A stretch of DNA of 64,000 nt from positions 142,130,734 through 142,194,733 of the forward strand of contig CM057462.1 of NCBI GenBank assembly GCA_030035585.1, in the 5' to 3' direction. This DNA is from Dugong dugon (lineage: Eukaryota; Chordata; Mammalia; Sirenia; Dugongidae). Below are positions 15,813-26,144 of the stretch, in pieces. How positions within the stretch are numbered: the first letter of the stretch is position 1; the number at the start of each line of letters is the position of its first letter. Made by a program: the position numbers and the translations under genes. A model generated the notes under the pieces. The model did not search any database. It was given only the letters and a program-made list of their open reading frames with translations, and was not told the origin of the DNA.

Positions 15813-16781
15813 TCCTATGTCTTTTTGTAAAATAATCAACTTCATGAAAAATCACTTTATTTAAATTTAGATCAAACTTTTAGTCTGTGGAAATGCTGGG
15901 TGTTATGCTAACAGGTGAAAGAAAAAGTGTGAAAGTTAATTCCCTCTCTAAGTTCTAAAATAGTCACATTGAAGGTACATGTGAAAAAAGTTCAAAGTCA
16001 TAGAAGGAAACGGTCGTTTTTGATTTAATAATTCAGACAGACTGTGAAAATAGAGGTATTTTGTTTAAGAAAAAAAAAAGCTACATAAAATTTCCAAATA
16101 TGATTTTTTTTTAAGAGAAAAGGATTGTTCTCAATTTTGTTTTGCTTTATATTTGTTGAAAAAACAGCAGTGTTCTAAAAGGAATAATACTGGTATAATA
16201 ATGTTATTACGATAGTATTTCTGGTGTAGGATTAGGAATGACAGAGTAGGGGACTTATAGAAGTTGGTTACAACATACTGGGAGAAATTTCTGCAAAAAA
16301 AAAAAAATTTGAGTATGATATTGGATTTAGTGTGATTACCTTGTGCTTTAGAATTAAAACAAAAAATTTTCAGCATAATCTCTCATCACACCTTTCAAAG
16401 ATCTGCTGATACAATTACACAGAACTACTTGATATTTCCCAAGCATGCCTTGTCTTTTTGAGCCTTTATTCTTCTGAACATACCCTGTCTTTTGTCTAAA
16501 ATATTAACTGAAATGCTTCAATACGCAGGTCAAATTTAAGTTCATTCCTGGAGATGTTTACGATAACTCAGGCAGAACATATCACTGATTTCCGATACAT
16601 AAATTTACATGCTATGTGACCTCGTGCCAGGATTTTTGTTAGGAACTATAGATAAAAGATGGCAATGGCACAGCTTTTGCTTTTAAGAAGGTGTATCAGT
16701 CAAGCTTCACTGCAGGAAACAATAGCCCTTATATTCAATTGATGTTTCATTCCAAATAACTAAAGTTACTGACTTACCCTC
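15813..16781. other. No gene recognised
   Basis: AT-rich DNA with several A/T homopolymers. The short open frame on the minus strand at 16131-16376 has no recognisable motif and looks like chance. No repeat family named. Confidence 0.5.
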
Positions 16782-17141
16782 TGTTATAGATTGAATTGTG
16801 TCCCCACAAGAGATATGTTAAGTCCTAACGCCTGTACCTGTGAAATTAACTTTGTTTGGAGAAATAGGTCTTTTTTGGAAGATATTATCAGATAAATCAT
16901 ACTGGAGCAGGGTGGATCCTAGTCCCAATCCTTTCTGAGTTATATTTTATAAAAGGGGCAACAGAAATGAAGGGACACACAGGGGAAAGACAGATGCCGT
17001 GTGATGACAATGACAAAACATAAGTCTCTATAAGCAGCCAATGAATGATAAGGATTGCCAGCAGCCACCAGAAACTAGGAGAGAGGACCTTAAAAGCTAC
17101 TCTCCCAAAGCCCTCAGAAGGAATTAACATGGCCGATAACC

Positions 17142-17561
17142 TGTCTTACTTTCTTAGTGCTGCTATAACAGAAATACCCCAAGTAGTTGTCTTCAACAAA
17201 CTGAAATTTACTTTCTCACAGTTTAAGATGCTAGAAGTCCAAATTCAGGAAACTCTAGGGGAAGGCTTTCTCTCTCTGTTGGCTCTGGGGGAAGATCCTT
17301 GTCTCTTTTCAGCTTCTGTTCCTTGGTTCCTAGGAAAACTTCATGTCGCACGTATTTTCCCCTCCATTTGTGCTTTCTTCCTTGTGCTTAATCTGCTCTT
17401 TTTATATCTCAGAGGTGGTGGGTTTTAAACACACTCTACACTGATATGGTCTCATTAACATAACAAAGAAAGCCCTATACCCAAATGGAATTACATCCAT
17501 GGGTATAGTGGATTAAGATTTACAATACATAGTTTTTGGGGGCACAGTCCAATCCATAACA
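17142..17561 (+). mobile_element. MaLR-like LTR nested in the MLT1 LTR
   Basis: Starts TGTCTTACTTTCTTAGTGCT and ends CAGTCCAATCCATAACA, about 420 bp with TG...CA ends. The head is almost the same as that of the minus-strand LTR at 26315-26864 (TGTCTTAGTTATCTGGTGCT), so both are related MaLR-type LTRs. The surrounding LTR resumes on both sides. The 5-bp duplication is unclear (TAACC against CCCTA). Confidence 0.75.
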
Positions 17562-17597
17562 CCCTAATTTGGACTTTTAGACTCCAGAACTGTGAGA

Positions 17598-17616
17598 CAA
17601 TATATTTATGTTTTTT
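17598..17616. repeat. Target-site duplication of L1-B, left copy
   Basis: CAATATATTTATGTTTTTT, identical over 19 bases to 26156-26174. It derives from the MLT1 LTR, which continues directly on the other side of each copy. Confidence 0.93.
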
Positions 17617-17656
17617 TATTTTTTTTTATTTATTATTATTTTTTTTTAATATATAT

Positions 17657-17662
17657 TTTATT
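17657..17662 (-). terminator. L1-B polyadenylation signal
   Basis: AATAAA on the minus strand, in GTACAATAAAATATATATT just before the A-rich tail. The same signal occurs in L1-C at 44674-44679. Confidence 0.8.
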
Positions 17663-17814
17663 GTACTTCAGGTGAAAGCTTACAGAGCAAATAGTTTCTC
17701 ATGAAATAGTAGTACACATGTTGTTTTTTGACATTGGTTAACAACCCCACAACGTATTAAGCCTCTAAATTCTCAACCTTTTTTTTTGATGAAAATTACA
17801 GCTGGCCAAAGATA

Positions 17815-18094
17815 CACCGTTTCAAAAATTTCTACATTCACAGTTCAGTGACATTGACTACGCTCTTCCAACTGTGCTGTTATTCTCACTTAAGATGAAG
17901 GCTTACAGAAAAAATAGTTTTTCATTTAACAGTTAGTACACATGTTGCCCTATGACAATGGTTAACAATCTCACAGCACATCAAGAATATCCTTACTCCA
18001 CCTTGTGTTCCCTATCACCAGGGGGCTTCCTTGTCCCCTTCTGTCTTCTGGACCTTGTCAGTGGACTATTGTACCTCTTTAGTCTCATTTGTTT

Positions 18095-18125
<31 letters not shown>

Positions 18126-18410
18126 TTTTATTTAAACACCATTTCAAAACTTTTTACTTACACATTTAAGTGATATTGACTATGCTCTTCCAATTGTGCT
18201 GCCATTCTCGCCCAAGATGAAGGCTTACAGGACAAAACAGCCTCCCATTTAATAGTTACTACAAATGTTGCCCTATAGCAGTGGTCAACAATCTCACAAT
18301 ACATCGACAGTGTCCTTATTCAATTTGTGTTCCTTATCATCAGTTTCCTACTCTCCCTCTGCCTTCTGGCCCTTGTCACCGGACTCCTGTACATCGTTAG
18401 TCCCATTTAG
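17815..18410 (-). repeat. 322-bp tandem duplication in the L1-B 3' UTR
   Basis: A segment starting TTTCAAAAATTTCTACATTC (about 17.82 kb) is repeated from about 18.14 kb. The landmark GATGAAGGCTTACAG lies at 17894 and again at 18216, a 322-bp period. L1-C and the 0.3-1.7 kb L1 have only one such segment. The two copies differ at many positions, so the duplication is not recent. Confidence 0.85.
18092..18136 (+). repeat. (TTTA)n microsatellite
   Basis: About ten TTTA units with an impure end, at the junction of the two 3' UTR segments of L1-B. Confidence 0.95.
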
Positions 18411-19078
18411 TTTTACTGGGGTGTCCATTCCCAGGCTTAACATCGAACCTTGAAGGTAACTTCCCCTCTGAGCTGAAAGGGTGTCTGGGGGCCACACTCT
18501 CGAGGTTTCTCTAGTATTCTTTAGGCCAGTATATCTGGTCTTCTTTTTTTTTTTTTTTTTTTTTTGGGAGTTAAAATTATACTCTACATCCTACTCCAGC
18601 TCTGCCCAGAACCCTCTGTTGTGATCCTGGTCAGAGGAGTCATTGGTGGTAGCCGGGCACCATCCAGCTGTACTGGGCTCAGTCCCGTGGAGGCCTTGGT
18701 AGCTGTGGACCATTAGTCCTTCGGACTAATCTTTTCCTTGTATCCTGTTCTCTTCGTTCTCCCTTGTTCCCGAAGGGATGAGATCAGTGGAGTATCTTAG
18801 ATGGCCGCTCATAGGCTTTTAAGACCCCAGACACTACTCACCAAGGTAGAATGTAGAGCATTATCTTTATAAGTAGTGTCATGCCAATTGAGCTAGATGT
18901 TCCCCGAGATCATGGTCCCCAGAGCCCTCCGTCCAACAACTCAGTCCCTCGGGGGGTTTGGATGTGTCTATAGGGCCTCCATGACCTTTCCTTGTGCAGG
19001 TTGTGTTAGTTTCCCCTGTACTATGTACTATCTCATCTCTCACCCAAGTTACCACTTACCTATTACCTATTTAGTATT

Positions 19079-19096
19079 CCCCCCCCCCCCCCTCCC
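19079..19096 (-). repeat. L1-B 3' UTR polypurine (G-rich) tract
   Basis: A run of 14 C then TCCC on the plus strand, that is GGGA plus 14 G on the L1 sense strand. G-rich polypurine tracts in the 3' UTR are a known feature of mammalian L1s and can form G-quadruplexes. L1-C has a much weaker version at about 45760. Confidence 0.85.
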
Positions 19097-19153
19097 ATCC
19101 CTGGTAACCAACAAGGATTGTTACATTTTGCATGTGAATTTTTTCATGGGTTT

Positions 19154-22100
19154 TTACAATAGAGGTCTCATACAATATTTGTCCTTTTGTGATTGACTTA
19201 TTTCACTCAGCATGATGTCCTCCAGTTTCATCCATGTTATGAGATGGTTCACCGATTCATTGTTCTTTCTCGTTGCATAGTACTCCATTGTGTGTATGTA
19301 CCATAGTTTGTGTATCCATTCGTCTGTTGATGGACATCGAGGTTGTTTCCATCGTTTTGCTATTGTGAATAATGCTGCCATGAACATAGGTGTGCATATG
19401 TCTATTCGAGTGATGACTCTTATTTCTCTAGGATATATTCCTAGGAGTGGGATTGCTGGATCGAATGGTACGTCTATTTCTAGCTTTCTGAGGAAACGCC
19501 ATATCATTTTCCAAAATGGCTGTATCATTTTGCATTCCCACCAGCAGTGTATAAGAGTTCCCGTCTCCCCGCAGCCCCTCCAACATTTGTTATTTCCAGT
19601 GTTTTTGATTCGTGCCAGTAATGCCGGGGTGAGATGGTATCTCATTGTGGTTTTAATTTGCATTTCTCTAATGGCTAGTGATCGCGAGCATTTCCTCATG
19701 TGTCTGTTGGCCATTTGAATGTCTTCCTTGGTGAAGTGTCTGTTCATTTCCTTTGCCCATTTTTTGATAGGATTGGTTGTCTTTTTGTTGTAGAGGTGTT
19801 GGATTTTCTTGTAGATTATGGAGATTAGACCTTTGTCTGACTTGTACTGTCCAAAAATTTTTTCCCAGTCTGTAGGTTCTCTTTTAACTCTTTTGGTGAA
19901 ATCTTTTGAAGAGCATAGATGTTTGATTTTTAGAAGATCCCAATTATCTAGTTTATCTGTTGGGTTTTTTGTGTTGATGTTTATGGTTTGTATCCTGTTA
20001 ATGCTTTGTATTAAGGTCTGAAGTGTTGGTCCTATTTTTTCTTCTATGAATTTTATAGTTTGAGGCTTTATATTCAGGTCTTTGATCCATTTTGAAGTAG
20101 TTTTTGTATATGGTGTGAGGTATGGGTCCTGTTTCATTTTTCTACAAATGGATATCCAGTTTTGCCAGCACCATTTGTTAAAAAGACTGTCTTTTCCCCA
20201 TTTGATGTATTTTGGGCCCTTGTCAAAAATCAGGTGACCGTAGGTGGATGGATTTACATCTGAGTTCTCAATTCTGTTCCATTGGTCAATGTCTCTGTTG
20301 TTGTACCAGTACCAGGCTGTTTTGAGTACTGTAGCTGTATAGTAGGTTCTCAAGTCAGGTAGTGTGAGTCCTCCAACTTTATTCTTCTTCTTCAGTAGTG
20401 CTTTACTTATTCGGGGTTTCTTCCCTTTCCATATAAAGTTAATAATTAGTTTTTCCATCTCTTTGAAGAATGTTGTTGGTATTTGTATCGGAATTGCATT
20501 GTATTTGTAAATTGCTTTAGGTAGAATTGCCATTTTCACAATGTTGAGTCTGCCTATCCATGAGCATGGTATGTTTTTCCATTTATGTAGATCCCTTTGG
20601 GTTTCATGCAGCAGTGTTTTGTAGTTTTCTTTGTATAGGTCTTTTATATTCCTGGTCAGATTTATTCCTAAGTATTTTATCTTTTTAGGGGCTATTGAAA
20701 ATGGTATTGATTTCCTGATCTCCTTTTCATCGTTCTCTTTACTGGTGTATAGGAATCCAACTGATTTTTGAATGTTTATCTTGTATCCTGCTACTCTGCT
20801 GAATCTTTCTATTAGTTCCAGTAAATTTCTCGTGGAGTCTTTAGGCTTTTCTATGTATAGTATCATATCATCTGCAAACAGGGAGAGTTTAACTTCTTCA
20901 TTACCAATTTGGATGCCCTTTATTTCTTTCTCTTGCCTTACTGCTCTACCGAGAACTTCCAGCACAATGTTAAATAGGAGTGGTGATAAACGGCATCCTT
21001 GTCTTGTTCCTGTTTTCAGGGGGAATGTTTTCAGCCTTTCTCCATTAAGAATGATGTTGGCTGTTGGTTTTGCATAGATGCCCTTTATGATGTTGAGAAA
21101 TTTCCCTTCTATACCTATTTTATTGAGAGCTTTTATCAGGAATGGGTGTTGGACTTTGTCAAATGCCTTTTCTGCATCAATTGAGATGATCATGTGATTT
21201 TTTTCTTTCCTTTTATTTATGTGGTGGATTACGTTGATGGATTTTCTAATGTTAAACCATCCTTGCATACCTGGTATGAATCCTACTTGGTCGTGGTGTA
21301 TTATTTTTTTGATATGATACTGAATTCTATTGGCTAGAATTTTGTTCAGAATTTTTGCATCTATATTCATGAGAGATATTGGTCTGTAATTTTCTTTTTT
21401 TGTGATGTCTTTGCCTGGTTTTGGTATCAGCGTTATGCTGGCTTCATAGAATGAATTTGGAAGTGTTGCTTCCTCTTCTATGCTCTGAAATAACTTGAGT
21501 AGAACTGGTACGAGCTCTTCTGTAAATGTTTTGTAGAATTCTCCAGTGAAGCCATCTGGGCCAGGGCTTTTTTTGGTTGGGAGTTTTTTTATTACCTTTT
21601 CAATCTCTTCTCTTGTTATGGGTCTGTTCAGATTTTCAATATCACTTTGTTGTAGTTTGGGTAGGCCGTATGTTTCTAGAAATTTATCCATTTCCTCTAG
21701 GTTTTCAAATTTGTTGGAATATAGTTTTTCATAATATTCTGTTATAATCCTTTTTATTTCAGTTGGGTCTGTTGTAATGTCCCCCATTTCATTTCTTATT
21801 TGGGTTATTTGTGCCCTCTGCTGTTTTTCTTTTGTCAGTCTGCCCAGTGGTTTGTCGATTTTGTTGATTCTTTCAAAGAACCAACTTTTGGTTTTGTTGA
21901 TTCTTTCTATTGTTTTTCTGTTCTCTATTTCATTTATTTCTGCTCTGATCTTTACTATTTCCTTTCTTCCGGTGGTTGTAGGCTTTTTTTGTTGTTCTCT
22001 TTCTATTTGTTTGAGTTCTGTAGTTAATGTTTTGATTTTGTCCCTTTCTTCTTTTTTGATATGTGCATCTATTGCTATAAATTGTCCTCTGAGGACTGCC

Positions 22101-22975
22101 TTTGCTGTGTCCCAAAGGTTTTGGTATGATGTGTTTTCATTTTCATTTGATTCTAGGAATTTTTTAATTCCATCTCTGATTTCTTCTATTACCCATTGAT
22201 GTGTAAGCAGATTATTATTCAGTTTCCATGTGTTTGATTTTTTTTCCTTGCTCTTTCTAGTGTTAATTTCTACCTTGATGGCATTGTGGTCAGAGAAGAT
22301 ACTGTGAATTATCTCAGCATTTTGGATCTTGTTGAGGATTGCTCTGTGGCCTAAGATGTGGTCTATTCTGGAGAACGTTCCATGTGCATTGGAAAAGAAT
22401 GTGTACTTTGCAGCGGTTGGATGGAGTGTTCTATATATGTCTATGAGGTCCAGTTGGCTGATTGTGTCCTTTAGGTCTTCTGTATCTTTGCTAAGTTTCT
22501 TTTTAGTTGTTCTGTCCTTTACTGAGAGTGGTGTGTTGAAGTCTCCTACTATTATTGTGGAACTGTCAATATCTCTTTTCAGTGCTGTTAGAGTTTTTTT
22601 TATGTATTTTGGAGCCCTGTCATTGGGTGCATAGATATTTATTATGATTATGTCTTCATGATGGATCATCCCCTTAATCATTATATAGTGTCCTTCTTTG
22701 TCTTTTATGGTTGATTTTGTTTTAAAGTCTATTTTATCTGAGATTAGAATTGCCACTCCTGCTCTTTTTTGATAGTTGTTAGCTTGATATATTTTTTTCC
22801 AACCTTTGATTTTTAATACATTCACATCTTTGTTTCTAAGATGTGTCTCTTGTAGACAGCAAATAGATGGATCCTGTTTTCTTATCCATTCTGCCACTCT
22901 CCGTCGCTTTATGGGTGCATTGAGTCCATTTACGTTCAGTGTAATTATTGATAGATGTGAGTTTGTTGCTGTCAT
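19154..22975 (-). CDS. L1-B ORF2p: endonuclease-reverse transcriptase, 1273 aa, intact
   Basis: ORF2p nicks target DNA and reverse-transcribes L1 RNA from the nick in the nucleus. The length matches human ORF2p (1275). The endonuclease (1-~235) has all main active-site residues at the usual positions: N14 (LNVNG), E43 (LQETH), Y115, D145 and N147 (GDFNTP), T192, D205 (SRIDHILGH), H230 (SDHN). The RT (~500-770) has D600 ([12 protein letters not shown]) and F700-A-D-D703. The C-terminal zinc-knuckle-like motif CX3CX7HX4C begins at 1131 (CWRGC...H...C). One oddity: the conserved [10 protein letters not shown] block reads [10 protein letters not shown], with Arg662 in place of the Pro seen in L1-C and L1-A, which could weaken RT. 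The ATG overlaps the stop of the small upstream frame (ATGA). ORF1 lies 431 bp upstream. Confidence 0.97.
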   Translation of the reverse strand: MTATNSHLSIITLNVNGLNAPIKRRRVAEWIRKQDPSICCLQETHLRNKDVNVLKIKGWKKIYQANNYQKRAGVAILISDKIDFKTKSTIKDKEGHYIMIKGMIHHEDIIIINIYAPNDRAPKYIKKTLTALKRDIDSSTIIVGDFNTPLSVKDRTTKKKLSKDTEDLKDTISQLDLIDIYRTLHPTAAKYTFFSNAHGTFSRIDHILGHRAILNKIQNAEIIHSIFSDHNAIKVEINTRKSKEKKSNTWKLNNNLLTHQWVIEEIRDGIKKFLESNENENTSYQNLWDTAKAVLRGQFIAIDAHIKKEERDKIKTLTTELKQIEREQQKKPTTTGRKEIVKIRAEINEIENRKTIERINKTKSWFFERINKIDKPLGRLTKEKQQRAQITQIRNEMGDITTDPTEIKRIITEYYEKLYSNKFENLEEMDKFLETYGLPKLQQSDIENLNRPITREEIEKVIKKLPTKKSPGPDGFTGEFYKTFTEELVPVLLKLFQSIEEEATLPNSFYEASITLIPKPGKDITKKENYRPISLMNIDAKILNKILANRIQYHIKKIIHHDQVGFIPGMQGWFNIRKSINVIHHINKRKEKNHMIISIDAEKAFDKVQHPFLIKALNKIGIEGKFLNIIKGIYAKPTANIILNGERLKTFPLKTGTRQGCRLSPLLFNIVLEVLGRAVRQEKEIKGIQIGNEEVKLSLFADDMILYIEKPKDSTRNLLELIERFSRVAGYKINIQKSVGFLYTSKENDEKEIRKSIPFSIAPKKIKYLGINLTRNIKDLYKENYKTLLHETQRDLHKWKNIPCSWIGRLNIVKMAILPKAIYKYNAIPIQIPTTFFKEMEKLIINFIWKGKKPRISKALLKKKNKVGGLTLPDLRTYYTATVLKTAWYWYNNRDIDQWNRIENSDVNPSTYGHLIFDKGPKYIKWGKDSLFNKWCWQNWISICRKMKQDPYLTPYTKTTSKWIKDLNIKPQTIKFIEEKIGPTLQTLIQSINRIQTININTKNPTDKLDNWDLLKIKHLCSSKDFTKRVKREPTDWEKIFGQYKSDKGLISIIYKKIQHLYNKKTTNPIKKWAKEMNRHFTKEDIQMANRHMRKCSRSLAIREMQIKTTMRYHLTPALLARIKNTGNNKCWRGCGETGTLIHCWWECKMIQPFWKMIWRFLRKLEIDVPFDPAIPLLGIYPREIRVITRIDICTPMFMAALFTIAKRWKQPRCPSTDEWIHKLWYIHTMEYYATRKNNESVNHLITWMKLEDIMLSEISQSQKDKYCMRPLL

Positions 22976-23235
22976 TTTGTAGTGCTTTTTTTTGTGATGC
23001 TGAAGTTTTCTTTGTTCTTCTTACTCTCTTGTGCTGAGTTCCTTTTGGTTGTGGATTTTGTGTTCATTTCTTTTGTTTTTGTAGGTTTTGTTTTTGTTGA
23101 GACTTTATGTTTTTCGTCTTTATTTTTATGAGTTGGTTTGTTAACTTTTTTTGTGGTTACCATGAATTTTACCCTTATCTTTATAATTTTGAAGCAGTCT
23201 ACCATTACTTGGTATCGCCTTGCCTTCTTCTCCTT
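22972..23235 (-). CDS. Inter-ORF lysine-rich small ORF of L1-B (start codon changed)
   Basis: An open frame of 87 codons ending in a TGA that overlaps the ORF2 ATG (ATGA). At the codon matching the L1-A and L1-C start, this copy has AAG instead of ATG (23233-23235). The first in-frame ATG is at 23205, which gives 77 residues starting [20 protein letters not shown] and ending [12 protein letters not shown]. It is very basic. Both termini match the equivalent frame in L1-C closely and L1-A more distantly. The central third is read in a different frame in each copy, yet always returns to the same C-terminus. No known domain. Whether it is translated is unknown. Confidence 0.4.
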   Translation of the reverse strand, partial: KEKKARRYQVMVDCFKIIKIRVKFMVTTKKVNKPTHKNKDEKHKVSTKTKPTKTKEMNTKSTTKRNSAQESKKNKENFSITKKSTTK

Positions 23236-23406
23236 TAGAAGGTTCTATACCTATGCCGTTTGTTCCCTCTTTCATTGTTTTGATGTTGTTGTCATCCTTT
23301 GATTGATTTCTCTGATTCCCTGTTGTATGTCTTTTGTTTTTGGAAAGTCGTCTGTAGTTCAGTTCCTAGAATGGTATCTGGTTCATGTTAACCTGCATCC
23401 TAGGTC

Positions 23407-24456
23407 CTAGGTCCTGCCTGAGGGCTTAAGCTGTTTGTCCTCAGATCGAAGAACTCCCTTTAATAATTCTTGTAAGTTTGGTTTGACTTTTGCATATTCC
23501 TTTAGTTTCTGTTTATCTGGAAATGACCTAATTTCACCATCAAATCTGAATGAGAGTTTTGCAGGATATATTATTCTTGGCTGACAATTTTTTTCTTTCA
23601 AGATTTTATATATGTCATCCCATTGCCTTCTTGCCTGCATGGTTTCTGCTGAATAATCTGAGCTTAGTCTTATTGTTTCTCCTCTGTATGTGACTTCTTG
23701 TTTTTCCCGAGCTGCTCTCAGGATTCTTTGTTTGTCTTTAGTTTTAGCGAGTGTGAATATGATATGTCTTGGTGATTTTCTTTTGGGGTCTATTCTATAT
23801 GGGGTTCGTTGAGGTTCTTGGATGACCAGCTTTTCATCTTTCATGATATTGGGAAAGTTTTCTGTCAGCAGTTCCTCAATGATCCTCTCTGTGTTTTCTG
23901 TTTTCTTCCCCTGTTCTGGTATGCCAATCACTCGTAAGTTTTTGCTTTTAATTGTGTCCCACATAACTCTCAGTGTCTCTTCATTTTTCTTTGTTCTTTT
24001 TTCTGAGTTTTCCTGAAACAGAGTTGTATCCAAGTGTTTGTCTTCAGTTCCACTGATCCTGTCTTCCATGGTTTCAAATCTGCTTCTCAACCCTTCTATG
24101 ACACCGTCCATTTCTGAAATCTTGTTGTTTATCTTTTGGATTTCTAATTGTTGTTTTTGTATAATTTCGAGTTGTGAATTTATTTTGGCATTTTGTTCTT
24201 GCATCATCTTCCTGAATTCTTCCAATTTTTTGTCTGTATTTTCCATAAATTTGTCTATTTTTTCCTCATGTTTGTCAGCTTTTTGCCTCAGTTCTTGGAA
24301 AATTCCGAGTATTAGTGATTTGAGTTCCGTATCAGGTACTTCTAGTGCATTTTCTTCCACAGGAGAGTTATCTGGTGTTTTAATTTGGACGCCTATTGGA
24401 GCCATCTTGTCTTGTTTTTGTAAATGTTTTGATATTGTTTGCTGTTTTCGGGGCAT
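23407..24456 (-). CDS. L1-B ORF1p: RNA-binding chaperone, 349 aa, intact
   Basis: ORF1p coats L1 RNA in cytoplasmic particles and is needed for retrotransposition. Length is close to human ORF1p (338). It has a variable N-terminus (MPRKQQTISKHLQKQDK), a heptad-rich coiled coil (about 45-150, with KLEEFRKMMQEQNAKINSQ), an RRM (about 165-255, with SKNLRVIGIPEQ and KRKSPRHIIFTLAKTKDKQR), and a C-terminal domain (about 260-330, with MQARRQWDDIYKILKEKN, then RIIYPAKLSFRFDGEI). The ATG is in TGAATGCCCCG at the end of the 5' UTR. No stop or frameshift. The ORF1 start of L1-C is lost, so L1-B is the only copy here with a complete ORF1. Confidence 0.96.
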   Translation of the reverse strand: MPRKQQTISKHLQKQDKMAPIGVQIKTPDNSPVEENALEVPDTELKSLILGIFQELRQKADKHEEKIDKFMENTDKKLEEFRKMMQEQNAKINSQLEIIQKQQLEIQKINNKISEMDGVIEGLRSRFETMEDRISGTEDKHLDTTLFQENSEKRTKKNEETLRVMWDTIKSKNLRVIGIPEQGKKTENTERIIEELLTENFPNIMKDEKLVIQEPQRTPYRIDPKRKSPRHIIFTLAKTKDKQRILRAAREKQEVTYRGETIRLSSDYSAETMQARRQWDDIYKILKEKNCQPRIIYPAKLSFRFDGEIRSFPDKQKLKEYAKVKPNLQELLKGVLRSEDKQLKPSGRT

Positions 24457-25160
24457 TCAGTAGATATTTCTCTCGTTTATTGATTGCAGATTTTTTTTTT
24501 TTTTTCGTTCTTGTGGTACAGCTGGGCAGATCTAGTTGAGGAGGAGCCACTGGGATGGGTTGCTTGTGGCACTCACCGCAGCCACCAGGACGGTCGGTAG
24601 TCAGTGCTGGGCAGGTTCCAATAGGGCGTGCCTGCACCGCTTGGTGATGTGATGTCTAGTGCACGGTGCAGGTAGGTAGGGTGCAGCGGGAAGATGGTTA
24701 TGTGTGAAGCTAAGCTGGATATGGGAGAGAGGAGAGAGGAGGAGGAGCAAAAAGCGTACAAACATAAAAGAATGCTAGGGGAGTTTGTCGCTGGAATGTA
24801 CAGATGAGAGACTATGGGATGGAGGAAACCAGAAGGGGGAAGAGAAAGAAAAGGAAAGAATGACCAAATGAAAATCAGAAAAGTTAAAAAACTGCAAAGT
24901 TCCCAGGGATCGCACCGATGCAGCTATGAGGTCTGGGGGAGTCGGTCTCAATTTTCACAGCTCAGCCTGGCCAGAAGGTACAGAGGCATACATCGCCTGG
25001 TATTCAGGGATCAGAAAGAGAAGGAAGAGATAGAGGGACAAGAAATTAAGCAATGAAGAAAGACAAAAGAGAAAAAGAGGTAAAATATGACAAAACTAAT
25101 CAAAAAAGGAAGAAAAATAAAATTGAGGAAAAAAAAAAAAGGGCAACACCAGCAGTCAGT

Positions 25161-25788
25161 GCCTACAAATGGGACCCAGAGAGCCCCCACTCAGGGGCGC
25201 GAATTCCAAGAAGCCGATAGTCTCGGGGTTAAGTGACCGTGGCCACGGGAAGCAGAGGGGCCAACGAACAAAGGCCCCAGGATCCCACCTGCGCGGGAGC
25301 CCAGACCTGGAAACAGCCACACGCCGGAACGCAGCCCTACAGCCCCGCAGGAGAGAGCAGAGATGGCCCTCGGAACCAGGCACCCAGGCAAAAGGAGGGG
25401 GAGGCGGCAGAAAAAGGTCCGCTAGGTGCCAGCAAATGGCTCCCAGAAAGCCCCCAGCCCGGGCGCGCGGAACCCAAGCACCGGCGCCCCCCCGCCCAGG
25501 GACCCCGGCCACGGAAAGCAGAGGGGTGAACGAACAATGGCCCCGGGATCCCACCCACGCGGGAGCCCAGACCCAGAAACAGCCACACGCCCGCACGCAG
25601 CCCTACAGCCCCGCAGGAGAGAGCAGAGACGGCACTCGGAACCAGGCACCCAGGCAAAAGGAGGGGGAGGCGGCAGAGAAAGGTTCTCTAGCTGCCAGCA
25701 AACGGCTCCCAGAAAGCCGCCAGCCCAGGCGCGCGGAATCCAAGCACCAGCACCCCCCAGCCCAGAGACCCTGGCCACGGAAAGCCGG
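25161..25788 (-). repeat. Tandem ~266-bp monomers in the L1-B promoter
   Basis: Two full units and a partial third. Unit starts are at 25161 (GCCTACAAATGGGACCCAGA), 25428 (GCCAGCAAATGGCTCCCAGA) and 25694 (GCCAGCAAACGGCTCCCAGA), giving periods of 267 and 266 bp. Shared landmarks are GGCCACGGRAAGCAGAGGGG, CAGCCCTACAGCCCCGCAGG and AGGCACCCAGGCAAAAGGAG. The third unit diverges after about 95 bp into the transcription-start-proximal part. The layout resembles the monomeric promoters of rodent L1s but is unrelated in sequence as far as I can tell. Confidence 0.9.
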
Positions 25789-26133
25789 GGATCCCCAGCT
25801 GAGGCGGAGAGGGGTGGGTGGTGGGAGAGCGCGCACCGCAGTTTACCGGTCGTTCTGTCTCCGACCAGATGCTCTGCAAGGCTGCTCTCCCGTTTGCTGG
25901 TCTCCGATAGGAATCCAAGATGGTGGATCCGCGCTGCGTTAGCTGGTAAGGAATGTCTGCCTGAGTCTCTCCTCGCTCTCCGTTCTCTTTTAGTATTCTC
26001 ACTCCGTTTGGTGTTTGGCTGAGTTCTTTATCTCTTCATTTGGTGTTCTAGGGTTTCAGGATTGTTGATTCTCTGTTAGGCTTAGTTTTTCGGATCTTTG
26101 CTGTGGAGGGACGGCGTGGTGTTTCTGCCTAGA

Positions 26134-26144
26134 GCGCCATCTTG
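26134..26144 (-). promoter_or_regulatory. YY1-type site at the L1-B 5' end
   Basis: CAAGATGGCGC on the minus strand, about 12 bases inside the element. YY1 sites at this position direct accurate transcription initiation in human L1. L1-A has CCAAGATGGC, while L1-C has a degraded CAAAATGGTGC. Confidence 0.8.

Noticed and set aside
16131-16376. 81-codon minus-strand frame in apparently single-copy DNA
   Set aside because: No recognisable motif, AT-driven composition, and no sign of splice-flanked coding structure.
19290-19718. 142-codon plus-strand frame, repeated at 45971-46399 and 30570-30917 (there on minus)
   Set aside because: It is the antisense of the conserved L1 ORF2 C-terminus. Its similarity between copies comes from ORF2 on the other strand.
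21777-22199. Long hydrophobic plus-strand frames at 21.8-22.2, 24.0-24.5 and 48.5-48.9 kb resembling membrane proteins
   Set aside because: Antisense shadows of lysine/glutamate-rich ORF1/ORF2 segments. A-rich codons read backwards give Phe, Leu and Ser and mimic membrane segments.
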